Source of the DNA: CAZSVI01 sp964610205
Lineage (GTDB): Bacteria > Bacillota > Clostridia > DSM-8532
DNA: 46,127 bases
NCBI GenBank assembly: GCA_964610205.1
Contig: CAZSVI010000007.1
Span: 1 to 46,127, forward strand
Reading direction: 5' to 3'
Both the position numbers and the translations under genes were made by a program. The notes beneath the pieces were generated by a model that saw nothing but the letters and a program-made list of their open reading frames with translations, did no database searches and was not told the DNA's origin. This document shows, in pieces, positions 8,513 through 15,757 of this stretch (positions are counted from its first letter, which is position 1; every line of letters starts with the position of its first letter).

Positions 8513-9020
8513 CAACAGAGTCCTTCCTTCTTCTGGATTTTATCATATTGCGCATGGCATACAGGGAGAAAAAGTCCATTTCATCGGAATTATAAGAATA
8601 TTGACCGGCAAGGTTTTTAATAAATCTGTCTATGTAGCCGTTCAGATTGTTTATTTCATCTTGCGTAAAACCCTGAAGCATAACAGTATCCATTTTATTG
8701 AACACTTCACGGCAGCGAAGTGAAAACTGTTTCCCCTTTTCAGTAATGTAAAGCCTTTTGTATCGAAGATTATCAGCATCCATACGCTTTTCAAGAAGTC
8801 CCGCTTTCACCATGCGTTTTGTTGACAGAGCGACAGAAGCAGGCGTAATCATTAAGCTTTTGGCTACTTCGGCCTGTGTGCAGCCCTCTTTTGCTTTTAC
8901 ATACTCCAAAAGGTGTAACTGACCCGGGTACAGAGGGAAATTCATAGTACCTTTCTGACGAAGGATACGCCGGATAAGGTGCAGCTTTTCAAGCCTGATA
9001 ACAACACATTTACAATCCAT
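8505..9020 (-). CDS. MarR-family transcriptional regulator
   Basis: Winged-helix repressor, 171 aa. The core at about residues 35-105 carries the typical helix-turn-helix and wing: TQAEVAKSLMITPASVALSTKRM followed by a wing with LEKRMDADNLRYKRLYIT, then dimerisation helices. The start at 9020 (MDCKCVV) has GAGGTGG 6 bases upstream. The gene heads a three-gene operon with overlapping ABC exporter subunits, so it most likely represses its own operon and releases it on ligand binding. Two 12-bp palindromes lie in its promoter. Several Cys residues near the N-terminus (Cys3, Cys5) might sense oxidants, but that is speculation. Confidence 0.93.
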   Translation of the reverse strand: MDCKCVVIRLEKLHLIRRILRQKGTMNFPLYPGQLHLLEYVKAKEGCTQAEVAKSLMITPASVALSTKRMVKAGLLEKRMDADNLRYKRLYITEKGKQFSLRCREVFNKMDTVMLQGFTQDEINNLNGYIDRFIKNLAGQYSYNSDEMDFFSLYAMRNMIKSRRRKDSVDD

Positions 9021-9038
9021 GGAATACCACCTCAATAA

Positions 9039-9065
9039 TTAAGCGTTTAATTGTTAAGCGCTTAA
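9039..9065 (-). promoter_or_regulatory. Tandem MarR-type operator palindromes
   Basis: TTAAGCGCTTAA (9054-9065) is a perfect 12-bp palindrome. TTAAGCGTTTAA (9039-9050) differs from it by one base. They are spaced 15 bp start to start, between the marR -10 box and its ribosome binding site, as expected for an autorepressor. Confidence 0.7.
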
Positions 9066-9067
9066 TT

Positions 9068-9096
9068 ATTATATTATAAAAACTTTTAAGAATCAA
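9068..9096 (-). promoter_or_regulatory. Promoter of the marR-ABC operon
   Basis: On the minus strand TTGATT (9096-9091), a 17-base spacer, then TATAAT (9073-9068). The start point would fall in the operator palindromes just downstream. Confidence 0.75.
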
Positions 9097-9148
9097 TTTG
9101 TGAAAATAACAAATTTGAGTTGAAGAAGTTGTAACGAGTTACTATATT

Positions 9149-9180
9149 TTAACCTGTTGCGCTTGTTGAAATAGCTCAAA
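9149..9180 (+). repeat. Dispersed repeat TTAACCYRTTG family, copy A
   Basis: TTAACCTGTTGCGC followed by TTGAAATAGCTCAA matches 25 of 31 bases at 41461-41491 and in part 44086-44109. It lies between marR and the histidine kinase gene. The remaining sequence in 9021-9272 is AT-rich; beyond the marR promoter and operators I see nothing else recognisable. Confidence 0.5.
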
Positions 9181-9272
9181 TGTTATATGAAGATAATTAT
9201 TTTCCTGAAAGTAACAGGCTCCTGCAAACGAAGCGACAGATGTTGGAAAGAATATAGGTTAATTTAATATAT

Positions 9273-10541
9273 TTAAAGTTTTACTGTAAAAGTTGTTAAC
9301 TCGCCCGTCTTGCTGCTTACGGAGATTGTACCGCCCATTTGTACCGCAATGGATTTTGCTATGGAGAGGCCAAGGCCGAACCCGCCTGTATTTCTTGCCC
9401 GGGATTCATCCGTGCGGTAGAAGCGCTGGAAGATTTTCTTAAGGTACTCCTCAGGAATAGGATTGCCTGTATTTGCGACCGAAAGCTGAATTCTCTTTTT
9501 GTTATCCAGCCGCATGGATATAAAAATTTTGCCGGATTCATCTGAATGAGTAATAGCATTATCAATTAAAATGGCTACAAGCTGTTTTATTTTATCTTTA
9601 TCACCCTTATGAATAATATCCGGAACAACTTCAATGTCCAAAGTTTTGCCGTTTTCATAAATCAGGGTTTCAAATGAAAGGCAGACACCTGTTACCGTGT
9701 CGCTGATATTAAAGGGTATACTGATAATTTTTTCTTTTCCGGAGTCTGATCTGGCAAGGTATAAAAGTCCTGTAATCAGTTTTGTCATTCTAGCTCCTTC
9801 CGCCTTGCTGTATAAAAGCCACTTTGACTGGTTTTTTACGGTGTCATCCGGATTTGCCAGTACAACATCAATATTTGCGTTCATAATGGTCAGAGGCGTT
9901 TTCAATTCATGGGACGCATCGGCCACAAAGTTTTTCTGCTGTTCCCAAGCCAGCGCAATTGGCTTCACGGCCCATTTGGCAAGTACTAAGCTTATAACCA
10001 GCAGAATAAACCAGCTTATACCTCCAATTGTAAGCAGTGTAACAACCAACCGGCTCAATGTAACGAGCTCAATGGAACGGTCGAGTAATGCCAGTGTTTT
10101 TCCACGGGGGCTTGCATCCAAAAGGTATCGGTACTCTACTCCCTGAATACTGACTACCCCTTGTGTTTTACGGCCTTGCAGTATTTTTAATACGGTATCC
10201 GTCAGTTCTTCATAGCTGGCCGGTTCTTCTCCGAAAAAATAGTCGATATCCTCAATATCATTTTCCTGTGAGATTTGTATAATGATTGTATTTCGCATCA
10301 TATTGTTATACCGGGATTCAACGGATGGCGAAGGCTTTCCTCCGGGTAATCTTTCAAAAGGTGCATTATGTGGATCGTTATAAGGCACGGCCTTCCTGAC
10401 CGCGTTTTGAAGAATTACCCTTGATTGCTGTTCCTCAGAATGGAGCATTAGTGTGTAAATTCCTCCGATAATTCCCGCAAGGACAAGGGTGAGCAGTGTC
10501 ATTACGATAACGAGAAAACGGACTTTTAAATGTTTAATCAT
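9273..10541 (-). CDS. Sensor histidine kinase
   Basis: Membrane sensor of a two-component system, 422 aa. It has an N-terminal membrane helix (about residues 8-32), an extracytoplasmic sensor of about 130 residues, and a second helix (about 165-190). The HisKA domain has its phospho-acceptor in FVADASHELKTPLT, and the HATPase_c domain has the N box (LIDNAITHS) and G boxes (GGFGLGLSIAKS). The architecture resembles the PhoR/BaeS type. The ATG overlaps the response regulator stop by 4 bases (ATGA), so the two are coupled. The locus lies back to back with the VTC/DUF4956/CotH operon, a likely target. The signal is unknown. Confidence 0.94.
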   Translation of the reverse strand: MIKHLKVRFLVIVMTLLTLVLAGIIGGIYTLMLHSEEQQSRVILQNAVRKAVPYNDPHNAPFERLPGGKPSPSVESRYNNMMRNTIIIQISQENDIEDIDYFFGEEPASYEELTDTVLKILQGRKTQGVVSIQGVEYRYLLDASPRGKTLALLDRSIELVTLSRLVVTLLTIGGISWFILLVISLVLAKWAVKPIALAWEQQKNFVADASHELKTPLTIMNANIDVVLANPDDTVKNQSKWLLYSKAEGARMTKLITGLLYLARSDSGKEKIISIPFNISDTVTGVCLSFETLIYENGKTLDIEVVPDIIHKGDKDKIKQLVAILIDNAITHSDESGKIFISMRLDNKKRIQLSVANTGNPIPEEYLKKIFQRFYRTDESRARNTGGFGLGLSIAKSIAVQMGGTISVSSKTGELTTFTVKL

Positions 10542-11215
10542 ACTCCGCCCTCCAAATTATACCCAACGCCGCGGACAGTTTTTATCATAGTGTTGGATTC
10601 TATGTAGGATAATTTTTTTCGGAGAAAGGAAATATATACTTCAACATTGTTATATTCCGCTTCCGAATCAAAGCCCCAGAGTTTTTCCAGGATTGTTTCC
10701 TTGCTCAGAACCCTGTGTCCATAAGTCATAAGCATCTGCACCAGGTTCAATTCCTTTACGCCAAGTTTTACGGAGCGGATGTTGCATTGAAGCTCGTATG
10801 TGGAAAGATTCAAAACAATATCATTGAATGTAATCGTATCATCGCGGATTGTTTCAGTATTTCTCCGGCATAACGCACGGACCCTGGCCAGAAGTTCTTC
10901 GGTTGAAAACGGTTTTGTAAGGTAATCATCGGCGCCTGAATCAAGTCCTTTAACCTTGTCGGGTATTTCATTTTTTGCCGTGAGAAGGAGAACAGGAGTG
11001 GAAATTTTATTTTCCCTTATGTTCTGCAAAACCTCCAGGCCGTTCATTTTTGGAAGCATGATATCAAGAAGGACTACATCATACAATCCTGTCAGCGCTT
11101 CATTTAATCCGGAGGTACCATCATATTCTGTTCGCACAGTATACCTGTTTCTGTTAAAAATCTGTTCCAGTGCTTCGGCAAGACGGCGTTCATCTTCGAC
11201 AATCAAAAGATTCAT
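10538..11215 (-). CDS. OmpR/PhoB-family response regulator
   Basis: Cytosolic DNA-binding response regulator, 225 aa. The receiver domain has an acidic pocket (VEDE), phospho-acceptor Asp51 in YDVVLLDIMLPK, and the switch Thr and Lys in LLTAKNE and YLTKPFS. The C-terminal winged helix ends with VEVYISFLRKKL and TVRGVGYNLE. A strong site AAGGAGA lies just upstream of the start. It is cotranscribed with the kinase downstream and divergent from the VTC gene 141 bp away. That shared region holds AT-rich TTTAAGG/CTTAAAT motifs that could be binding sites; this is inference. Confidence 0.94.
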   Translation of the reverse strand: MNLLIVEDERRLAEALEQIFNRNRYTVRTEYDGTSGLNEALTGLYDVVLLDIMLPKMNGLEVLQNIRENKISTPVLLLTAKNEIPDKVKGLDSGADDYLTKPFSTEELLARVRALCRRNTETIRDDTITFNDIVLNLSTYELQCNIRSVKLGVKELNLVQMLMTYGHRVLSKETILEKLWGFDSEAEYNNVEVYISFLRKKLSYIESNTMIKTVRGVGYNLEGGV

Positions 11216-11356
11216 ATGGAAAATCTCCTTGTTCCGCTTTTTAATCCTATAATATCATGATTACCTTGAAAAAAACTTAAATTACGGAAAATTTCAGATT
11301 GTTTTAAGGTTGCGCATTTATACTGTACTTATTCAATTTGAAAGGAAGGCCGGAAA

Positions 11357-12019
11357 ATGAATTTCAGGCATGAATACAAGCACAGTATAAATTATGCGGA
11401 TTATATTTCTTCCAGTTCCAGGCTTCGGGCGGTTCTGAAACCCGACTTGTATGCATCGGAAAAAGGAATGTATGAAGTCCGAACTCTTTATTTTGACAAC
11501 ACCGATGACAAGGTTCTCAGAGAAAAGCTGAACGGAGAGTCCCGGAGGGAAAAATTCAGGATCAGGTATTATAATAATTCACCTCATTTTATACAGCTTG
11601 AAAAGAAGAGCAGGATATATGGGCTTTGCATAAAACACCGCACGGATATTTCAAGGGAACAATGTGAAAGCTTATTGGCCGGTAAATGGGGTTTTTTAAA
11701 CGACAGCGGGGATCCGCTTTTTTTAGAGTTGTATGGAAAGATGATATATTTGCAGCTGCGACCGAAAATGATTGTGGATTATACACGTGAGGCTTATGTT
11801 TTCCCTGCAGGAAATGTGAGGGTTACCCTTGACGGCAATATCCGCACAAGTCTTAATTCGACGGACTTTTTTAATCCTGATTTGCCTATGATTTCAACCG
11901 GAGATAGAATTCTGGAGGTGAAATATGATTCTTTTATACCGCAGGCAGTAACGGACGTTATTCAGATTTGCCGGTGTACATCCAGTTTTTCAAAGTATGC
12001 GGCATGCAGGTTAATATGA
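11357..12019 (+). CDS. VTC-domain polyphosphate polymerase-like protein
   Basis: Single-domain protein of 220 aa resembling the catalytic tunnel domain of yeast Vtc4, which makes polyphosphate from ATP. Tunnel-lining basic and acidic residues are visible along the strands: FRHEYKHSI, the YEVRTLYFDN strand, EKFRIRYYN, FIQLEKKSR, RPKMIVDYTREAY, VRVTLDGNIRT and ILEVKYDSF near the C-terminus. No membrane segment or SPX domain is present, so it would be cytosolic. GGAAGG lies 6 bases before the ATG. It is followed by a DUF4956 membrane protein and a secreted CotH kinase, a grouping seen in other Firmicutes. Catalysis is inferred from the fold; the true product is unproven. Confidence 0.85.
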   Translation: MNFRHEYKHSINYADYISSSSRLRAVLKPDLYASEKGMYEVRTLYFDNTDDKVLREKLNGESRREKFRIRYYNNSPHFIQLEKKSRIYGLCIKHRTDISREQCESLLAGKWGFLNDSGDPLFLELYGKMIYLQLRPKMIVDYTREAYVFPAGNVRVTLDGNIRTSLNSTDFFNPDLPMISTGDRILEVKYDSFIPQAVTDVIQICRCTSSFSKYAACRLI

Positions 12020-12057
12020 TAGCAGGGATAAATACTATTATTAAAGTTCGCGACGTG

Positions 12058-12114
12058 TTGCACACAAAAGCGTAAGGAAAACGTTTTAACGCAATTCGCG
12101 CAAGCGCTCATTGA
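12058..12114 (+). repeat. Dispersed intergenic repeat, copy 2 (CGCAAGCGCT type)
   Basis: Second copy of the repeat seen at 2390-2455; 12092-12114 matches 2433-2455 in 20 of 23 bases. It lies in the VTC-DUF4956 gap of the operon, again just upstream of a gene start. Confidence 0.5.
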
Positions 12115-12177
12115 TCAAACAAAATGCGGCTTACCATTTATTGTGATTTTAAAACGAGCCGCCGGAAGGAGATTATT

Positions 12178-12849
12178 ATGACTTTCAATGATATTTTTAA
12201 ATCAAGTTTTTTGGAAAAGGCTCAGGGCTTTTCTCCGTTGGATATGGTGATAGCATTAGTGCTTGCTCTTGCCCTGGGTTTGTTTATTTTTTTTATTTAC
12301 AGGAAAACCTTCAACGGCGTTATGTATTCCATGGCCTTTGGGGTTTCATTGATGGCAATGACTTTAATTACAACATTGATTATTCTGGCTGTTACATCGA
12401 ACATAATACTATCCCTCGGGATGGTTGGCGCTCTTTCTATTGTCCGTTTCCGCACCGCGATTAAAGAACCGATGGATATCGCTTTTCTGTTCTGGTCCAT
12501 ATCTGCCGGTATTGTTACGGGGGCAGGGCTGGTTCCGCTTGCGGTGTTCGGATCGGTTTTTATTGGGATTATCCTTCTGGTTTTTGTAAACAAAAAATCG
12601 CGGGAGACGCCGTACATTGTTGTTGTTAGTTGTGACAGCGACCTATCGGAAAATAAGGTTATGGATCAGATTAAAGTGTCGGTAAAACGTTCGATAGTAA
12701 AATCAAAGACCGTTTCACGCAACGGAATTGAACTTACCGTTGAAGTAAGGCTGATGGACGACAGTACAGCCTTTGTCAATCACTTATGCGCTGTTGAAGG
12801 GGTTGCCAGCGCTGTTCTGGTAAGTTATAACGGAGAGTATATGGGGTGA
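12178..12849 (+). CDS. DUF4956 membrane protein
   Basis: Integral membrane protein, 223 aa, with about four hydrophobic segments (about residues 20-42, 48-78, 95-115 and 118-140). A cytosolic domain of about 80 residues follows. The conserved DUF4956 segment LSLGMVGALSIVRFRTAIKEPMD lies between segments. AAGGAG 6 bases upstream fixes the ATG at 12178; the frame is open further upstream without a good start. The family has no assigned biochemical function but is repeatedly found with VTC-domain and CotH genes, so it may move or anchor the product of the VTC enzyme. That role is inference. Its stop region overlaps possible starts of the CotH gene (GTGA). Confidence 0.86.
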   Translation: MTFNDIFKSSFLEKAQGFSPLDMVIALVLALALGLFIFFIYRKTFNGVMYSMAFGVSLMAMTLITTLIILAVTSNIILSLGMVGALSIVRFRTAIKEPMDIAFLFWSISAGIVTGAGLVPLAVFGSVFIGIILLVFVNKKSRETPYIVVVSCDSDLSENKVMDQIKVSVKRSIVKSKTVSRNGIELTVEVRLMDDSTAFVNHLCAVEGVASAVLVSYNGEYMG

Positions 12850-12854
12850 TTTTC

Positions 12855-14747
12855 ATGAATATGAAGATGCTTAACAAAATAACGGCTGTTTCCGTATCCT
12901 TGGCGGTATTGATCTGCCTTGTATTAATGATGCTGCCGCCTGGAGTGATCCCCAGCAATGCGTCCGGATTACAATATCCCCAAAAACTTTTTGGCGCCGA
13001 TATCATTGAAATTGACATCAGGGCAGATGAAAACGAGTGGAGAACCATGCTGGACAATGCTACGGCTGAAGAATACATTTCCTGCGATGTATTGGTGAAT
13101 GGAACACTTATTCAATATGTGGGAATACGTCCGAAAGGAAATTCAAGCCTGTCCATGGTAGCGGGTTCAGACAGTGACCGGTACAGCTTTAAATTCAAGT
13201 TTGACGAGTATATAAAAGGACAATCCTGTTTTGGTCTGGATAAGTTTGTTGTTAACAATATACATGCGGACTATACCTATATGAAAGAATATTTATCCTA
13301 TTCCCTGATGGAGTATATGGGAGTAGATTCCCCATTGGTGAATTATGCGCATATTACGGTAAATGGACAGGAATGGGGCCTGTATCTGGCAGTGGAATCC
13401 TATGAGGACAGCTTTGTACAAAGGGTATACCAGTCTTCCGGCGGAAACCTTTACAGCGTAAAAATGGCTATGGGCAAAGGGCGTGAAGAAACCGGAGTAT
13501 GGCAGGGGATTGATGAAGCAGGAGGGGGGTTCGAGCCGGGTAATAATACTGAAAATCTTCCGGGACAACCATTTGAGGGCGATAATCCTGAAGCTGTACC
13601 CGGGCAGGAACAACCATTTGGGCGTAATAATCCCTTTTCACCGGAACAACAGCAGCCCAATGAAAGACCGCAAAGAAACCAGATCGGGGAACAACCCAAC
13701 ACAGGAACTACTATTCCTGAAAGTGTTCCAGACCAGCCTCTTGAGCGTAATAATCCTTTTTCACCGGAACAACAGCAGTCCGGTGAAAGAACCGACAGAA
13801 GCAGGACAGGATTTCAGCCTGATGCCGCGGGCGGATTTGACATGCGCGCGGGCAAGGGCGGTTTTACCGGACGAACAGGGGGCGGAAGCCTTGTTTATAC
13901 AGATGACAGTATTGACAGTTATCCATCGGTTTTTGGCAATACGGTATTCAAATCATCTGGGGATGAAGAATATGAAAGGCTCATAGAAGCAATTAAAAAG
14001 TTGTCCATAGGGGAGGAGTTGGAAAAGTATTTTGATGTCGATCAGATTCTCAGGTATTTTGCAGTGCATACTACCGTAGTAAACCTGGATTCATATATTT
14101 CGAACATGCAGCAGAACTATTATCTGTATGAAGAAAACGGGCGCGTTGCTATTCTTCCATGGGACTACAATCACGCATTCGGAGGCTTTCAGTCAGGGAA
14201 CGCGGCATCTGCTGTGAACTTTCCCATAGATACGCCTGTAAGCGGCGTGGAATTGTCCGACAGGCCGTTGATTGGAAAGCTTCTTGAAGTTCCGGAATAT
14301 ATGGAACGGTATCATGGCTATTTGCAGGAGATAGTTGATTTTTTTTCAAGCGGAAGGCTTGAGGATCAGATAAGGTTGACTGACAGCTTGATATCCGTTT
14401 TTGTGGAAAAGGATGCCACCGCATTCTGCACTCCGGAGCAATATATAGAAGCAGTGAAAACCCTGACCAATTTTTGCCTTCTCAGAGCCGAGAGCATTCG
14501 AGGCCAGCTTGACGGAACAATACCTTCAACAACTCAGGGGCAGGCAGATTCTGATAAACTGATTGATGCTTCGAATATAATTCTTAGTACCATGGGTTCT
14601 CAGGGGTTTGGACGCATAGAAGGCGGACAGGATATGAATCCTGGGAATTTCCGTAATAATCCCATCCAAGGGGATACGCCTTTTAACCAGTTTCCCGTTA
14701 AACCAACGGATGGAGGAAACAGGAATCCCGGTTCCATGTCGGATTAA
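12855..14747 (+). CDS. Secreted CotH-family protein kinase
   Basis: Atypical kinase of the spore-coat CotH family, 630 aa, with an N-terminal signal or anchor helix (about residues 5-30). The kinase core starts with a IRPKGNSSLS segment and continues with LDKFVVNNIHADYTYMKEYL. It ends with the probable catalytic and metal-binding motifs NLDSYISNMQQNYYLY (near residue 410) and WDYNHAFGGF (near 437). A low-complexity insert (about residues 227-345) rich in Pro, Gln, Asn and Gly splits the core and carries two copies of RNNPFSPEQQQ, 41 codons apart. A similar Asn/Pro-rich tail ends the protein. ATG 12855 has GGGGTGA 5 bases upstream; GTG 12846 with GGAGAG 8 bases upstream is an equally possible start. 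B. subtilis CotH phosphorylates coat proteins; the substrate here is unknown. Confidence 0.88.
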   Translation: MNMKMLNKITAVSVSLAVLICLVLMMLPPGVIPSNASGLQYPQKLFGADIIEIDIRADENEWRTMLDNATAEEYISCDVLVNGTLIQYVGIRPKGNSSLSMVAGSDSDRYSFKFKFDEYIKGQSCFGLDKFVVNNIHADYTYMKEYLSYSLMEYMGVDSPLVNYAHITVNGQEWGLYLAVESYEDSFVQRVYQSSGGNLYSVKMAMGKGREETGVWQGIDEAGGGFEPGNNTENLPGQPFEGDNPEAVPGQEQPFGRNNPFSPEQQQPNERPQRNQIGEQPNTGTTIPESVPDQPLERNNPFSPEQQQSGERTDRSRTGFQPDAAGGFDMRAGKGGFTGRTGGGSLVYTDDSIDSYPSVFGNTVFKSSGDEEYERLIEAIKKLSIGEELEKYFDVDQILRYFAVHTTVVNLDSYISNMQQNYYLYEENGRVAILPWDYNHAFGGFQSGNAASAVNFPIDTPVSGVELSDRPLIGKLLEVPEYMERYHGYLQEIVDFFSSGRLEDQIRLTDSLISVFVEKDATAFCTPEQYIEAVKTLTNFCLLRAESIRGQLDGTIPSTTQGQADSDKLIDASNIILSTMGSQGFGRIEGGQDMNPGNFRNNPIQGDTPFNQFPVKPTDGGNRNPGSMSD

Positions 14748-14765
14748 AATTTATCAAAATTCAAA

Positions 14766-14855
14766 ACCCCCGCTTCTATAAGTGGAGGGTTCCGATAACA
14801 AACTTCAGGTGGAGCAGAATCTCCATCTGAAGACCCGATGTTCAGCTTTGCTGAA
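14766..14855 (+). repeat. Three consecutive hairpins between convergent genes
   Basis: Hairpin 1 (14766-14790) pairs ACCC-CCGCTT with AAGTGGAGGGT, with a 4-base loop and a bulged A. Hairpin 2 pairs CTTCAGGTGGAG (14803-14814) with CTCCATCTGAAG (14821-14832). Hairpin 3 pairs TTCAGC (14841-14846) with GCTGAA (14850-14855). There are no T-runs. The series may serve as a transcription end, but its density recalls the end palindromes of IS200/IS605-type elements, so it may be a relic of one. Confidence 0.5.
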
Positions 14856-14860
14856 TAAGT

Positions 14861-15505
14861 TCATTCCAGAAGCAGCATGCCGAAAAATTCAGGTCTGTGA
14901 AAGTCCGGACTGGGGCAGTTGATGGGATTCCAGCAGCCAAAATGCGGCAGTTTTGTATCATCTCCGCATTTATAAAAGTTGGCTGCTATTCTTCTCCCCG
15001 ATTCCGGGTAAAATTCCTTGAAGTACTTATTAATAAAGTCAAACGGTATTGAATACTCCAGTGTCCAGAAGCTTGTTTCAGCTTTTTCAAGGGTAGTTCC
15101 ATTGAAAGTTTTAATTTTAAATATTCCGGGGTCCAGATCGTTTACACGGGATCGATGATTCCGGTCTTCCCCTATGCTGAGCAGCAATGTACCCGCCGCA
15201 TTCATTTCAAAATTCAAGTATCTTTTGTCCGGACCGGGGGTTGGGTTGAAGAAAAATTCAACGCAGCTGTCCTTATAAACCGGATCATTCATATTATAAT
15301 ATGTTACTCTTGGTTCTTGTTCATATACTTTAAAAAGGATATGAAAATGTGATTCGGAATAAAACAATTTTACTTCAGTAACGGGTCTGTATCCGTTTTC
15401 ATCCCACCGAAAGTTGTCAATATACGCAACAGGTATATCATCCCATATACCACAGCTTCTTTTACATTTTTCATCTAGTCGTTTTATTATATAAGTTTTT
15501 CTCAT
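14861..15505 (-). CDS. Carbohydrate-binding family 9-like protein
   Basis: Protein of 214 aa with the CBM9-like (DOMON-type) beta-sandwich signature. The visible landmarks are VTEVKLFYSESHFHILFKV, DPVYKDSCVEFFFNP, YLNFEMNAAGTLLLS, a SFWTLEYSIPFDFI strand and a final segment with NFYKCGDD and HFGCWNPI. CBM9-like domains often bind sugar ends in glycan-degrading enzymes, but here the domain stands alone with no signal peptide, so the ligand and location are unknown. The ATG at 15505 has AAAGGTG 6 bases upstream; a GTG at 15514 overlaps that site and is rejected. The gene is convergent with CotH and divergent from polC. Confidence 0.85.
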   Translation of the reverse strand: MRKTYIIKRLDEKCKRSCGIWDDIPVAYIDNFRWDENGYRPVTEVKLFYSESHFHILFKVYEQEPRVTYYNMNDPVYKDSCVEFFFNPTPGPDKRYLNFEMNAAGTLLLSIGEDRNHRSRVNDLDPGIFKIKTFNGTTLEKAETSFWTLEYSIPFDFINKYFKEFYPESGRRIAANFYKCGDDTKLPHFGCWNPINCPSPDFHRPEFFGMLLLE

Positions 15506-15757
15506 AAACAGCACCTTTCATTATCCTGTAATAACAAGGCCAAAGAACTGTACCTCCGCAAGCGAGCCAATTTATCTGCTTTTCTTAGTGTATAATATTA
15601 AGTAAATATTAGCAATGGTTTACCGTATTTTTATCCAAAGCAGGACCTGCGGTAGTTATTGTATAACAGGTTAAATTATTTTTGCAGCCCGGTCCTATTA
15701 TATGGTAGAATGGAATACGGATATACCGGCAGAATTTGTTACAAAAGGGGAATATAC

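Noticed and set aside
13622..13790. CRISPR-like repeats
   Set aside because: Two copies of an in-frame 123-bp-spaced unit within cotH are a protein repeat, not a CRISPR array.
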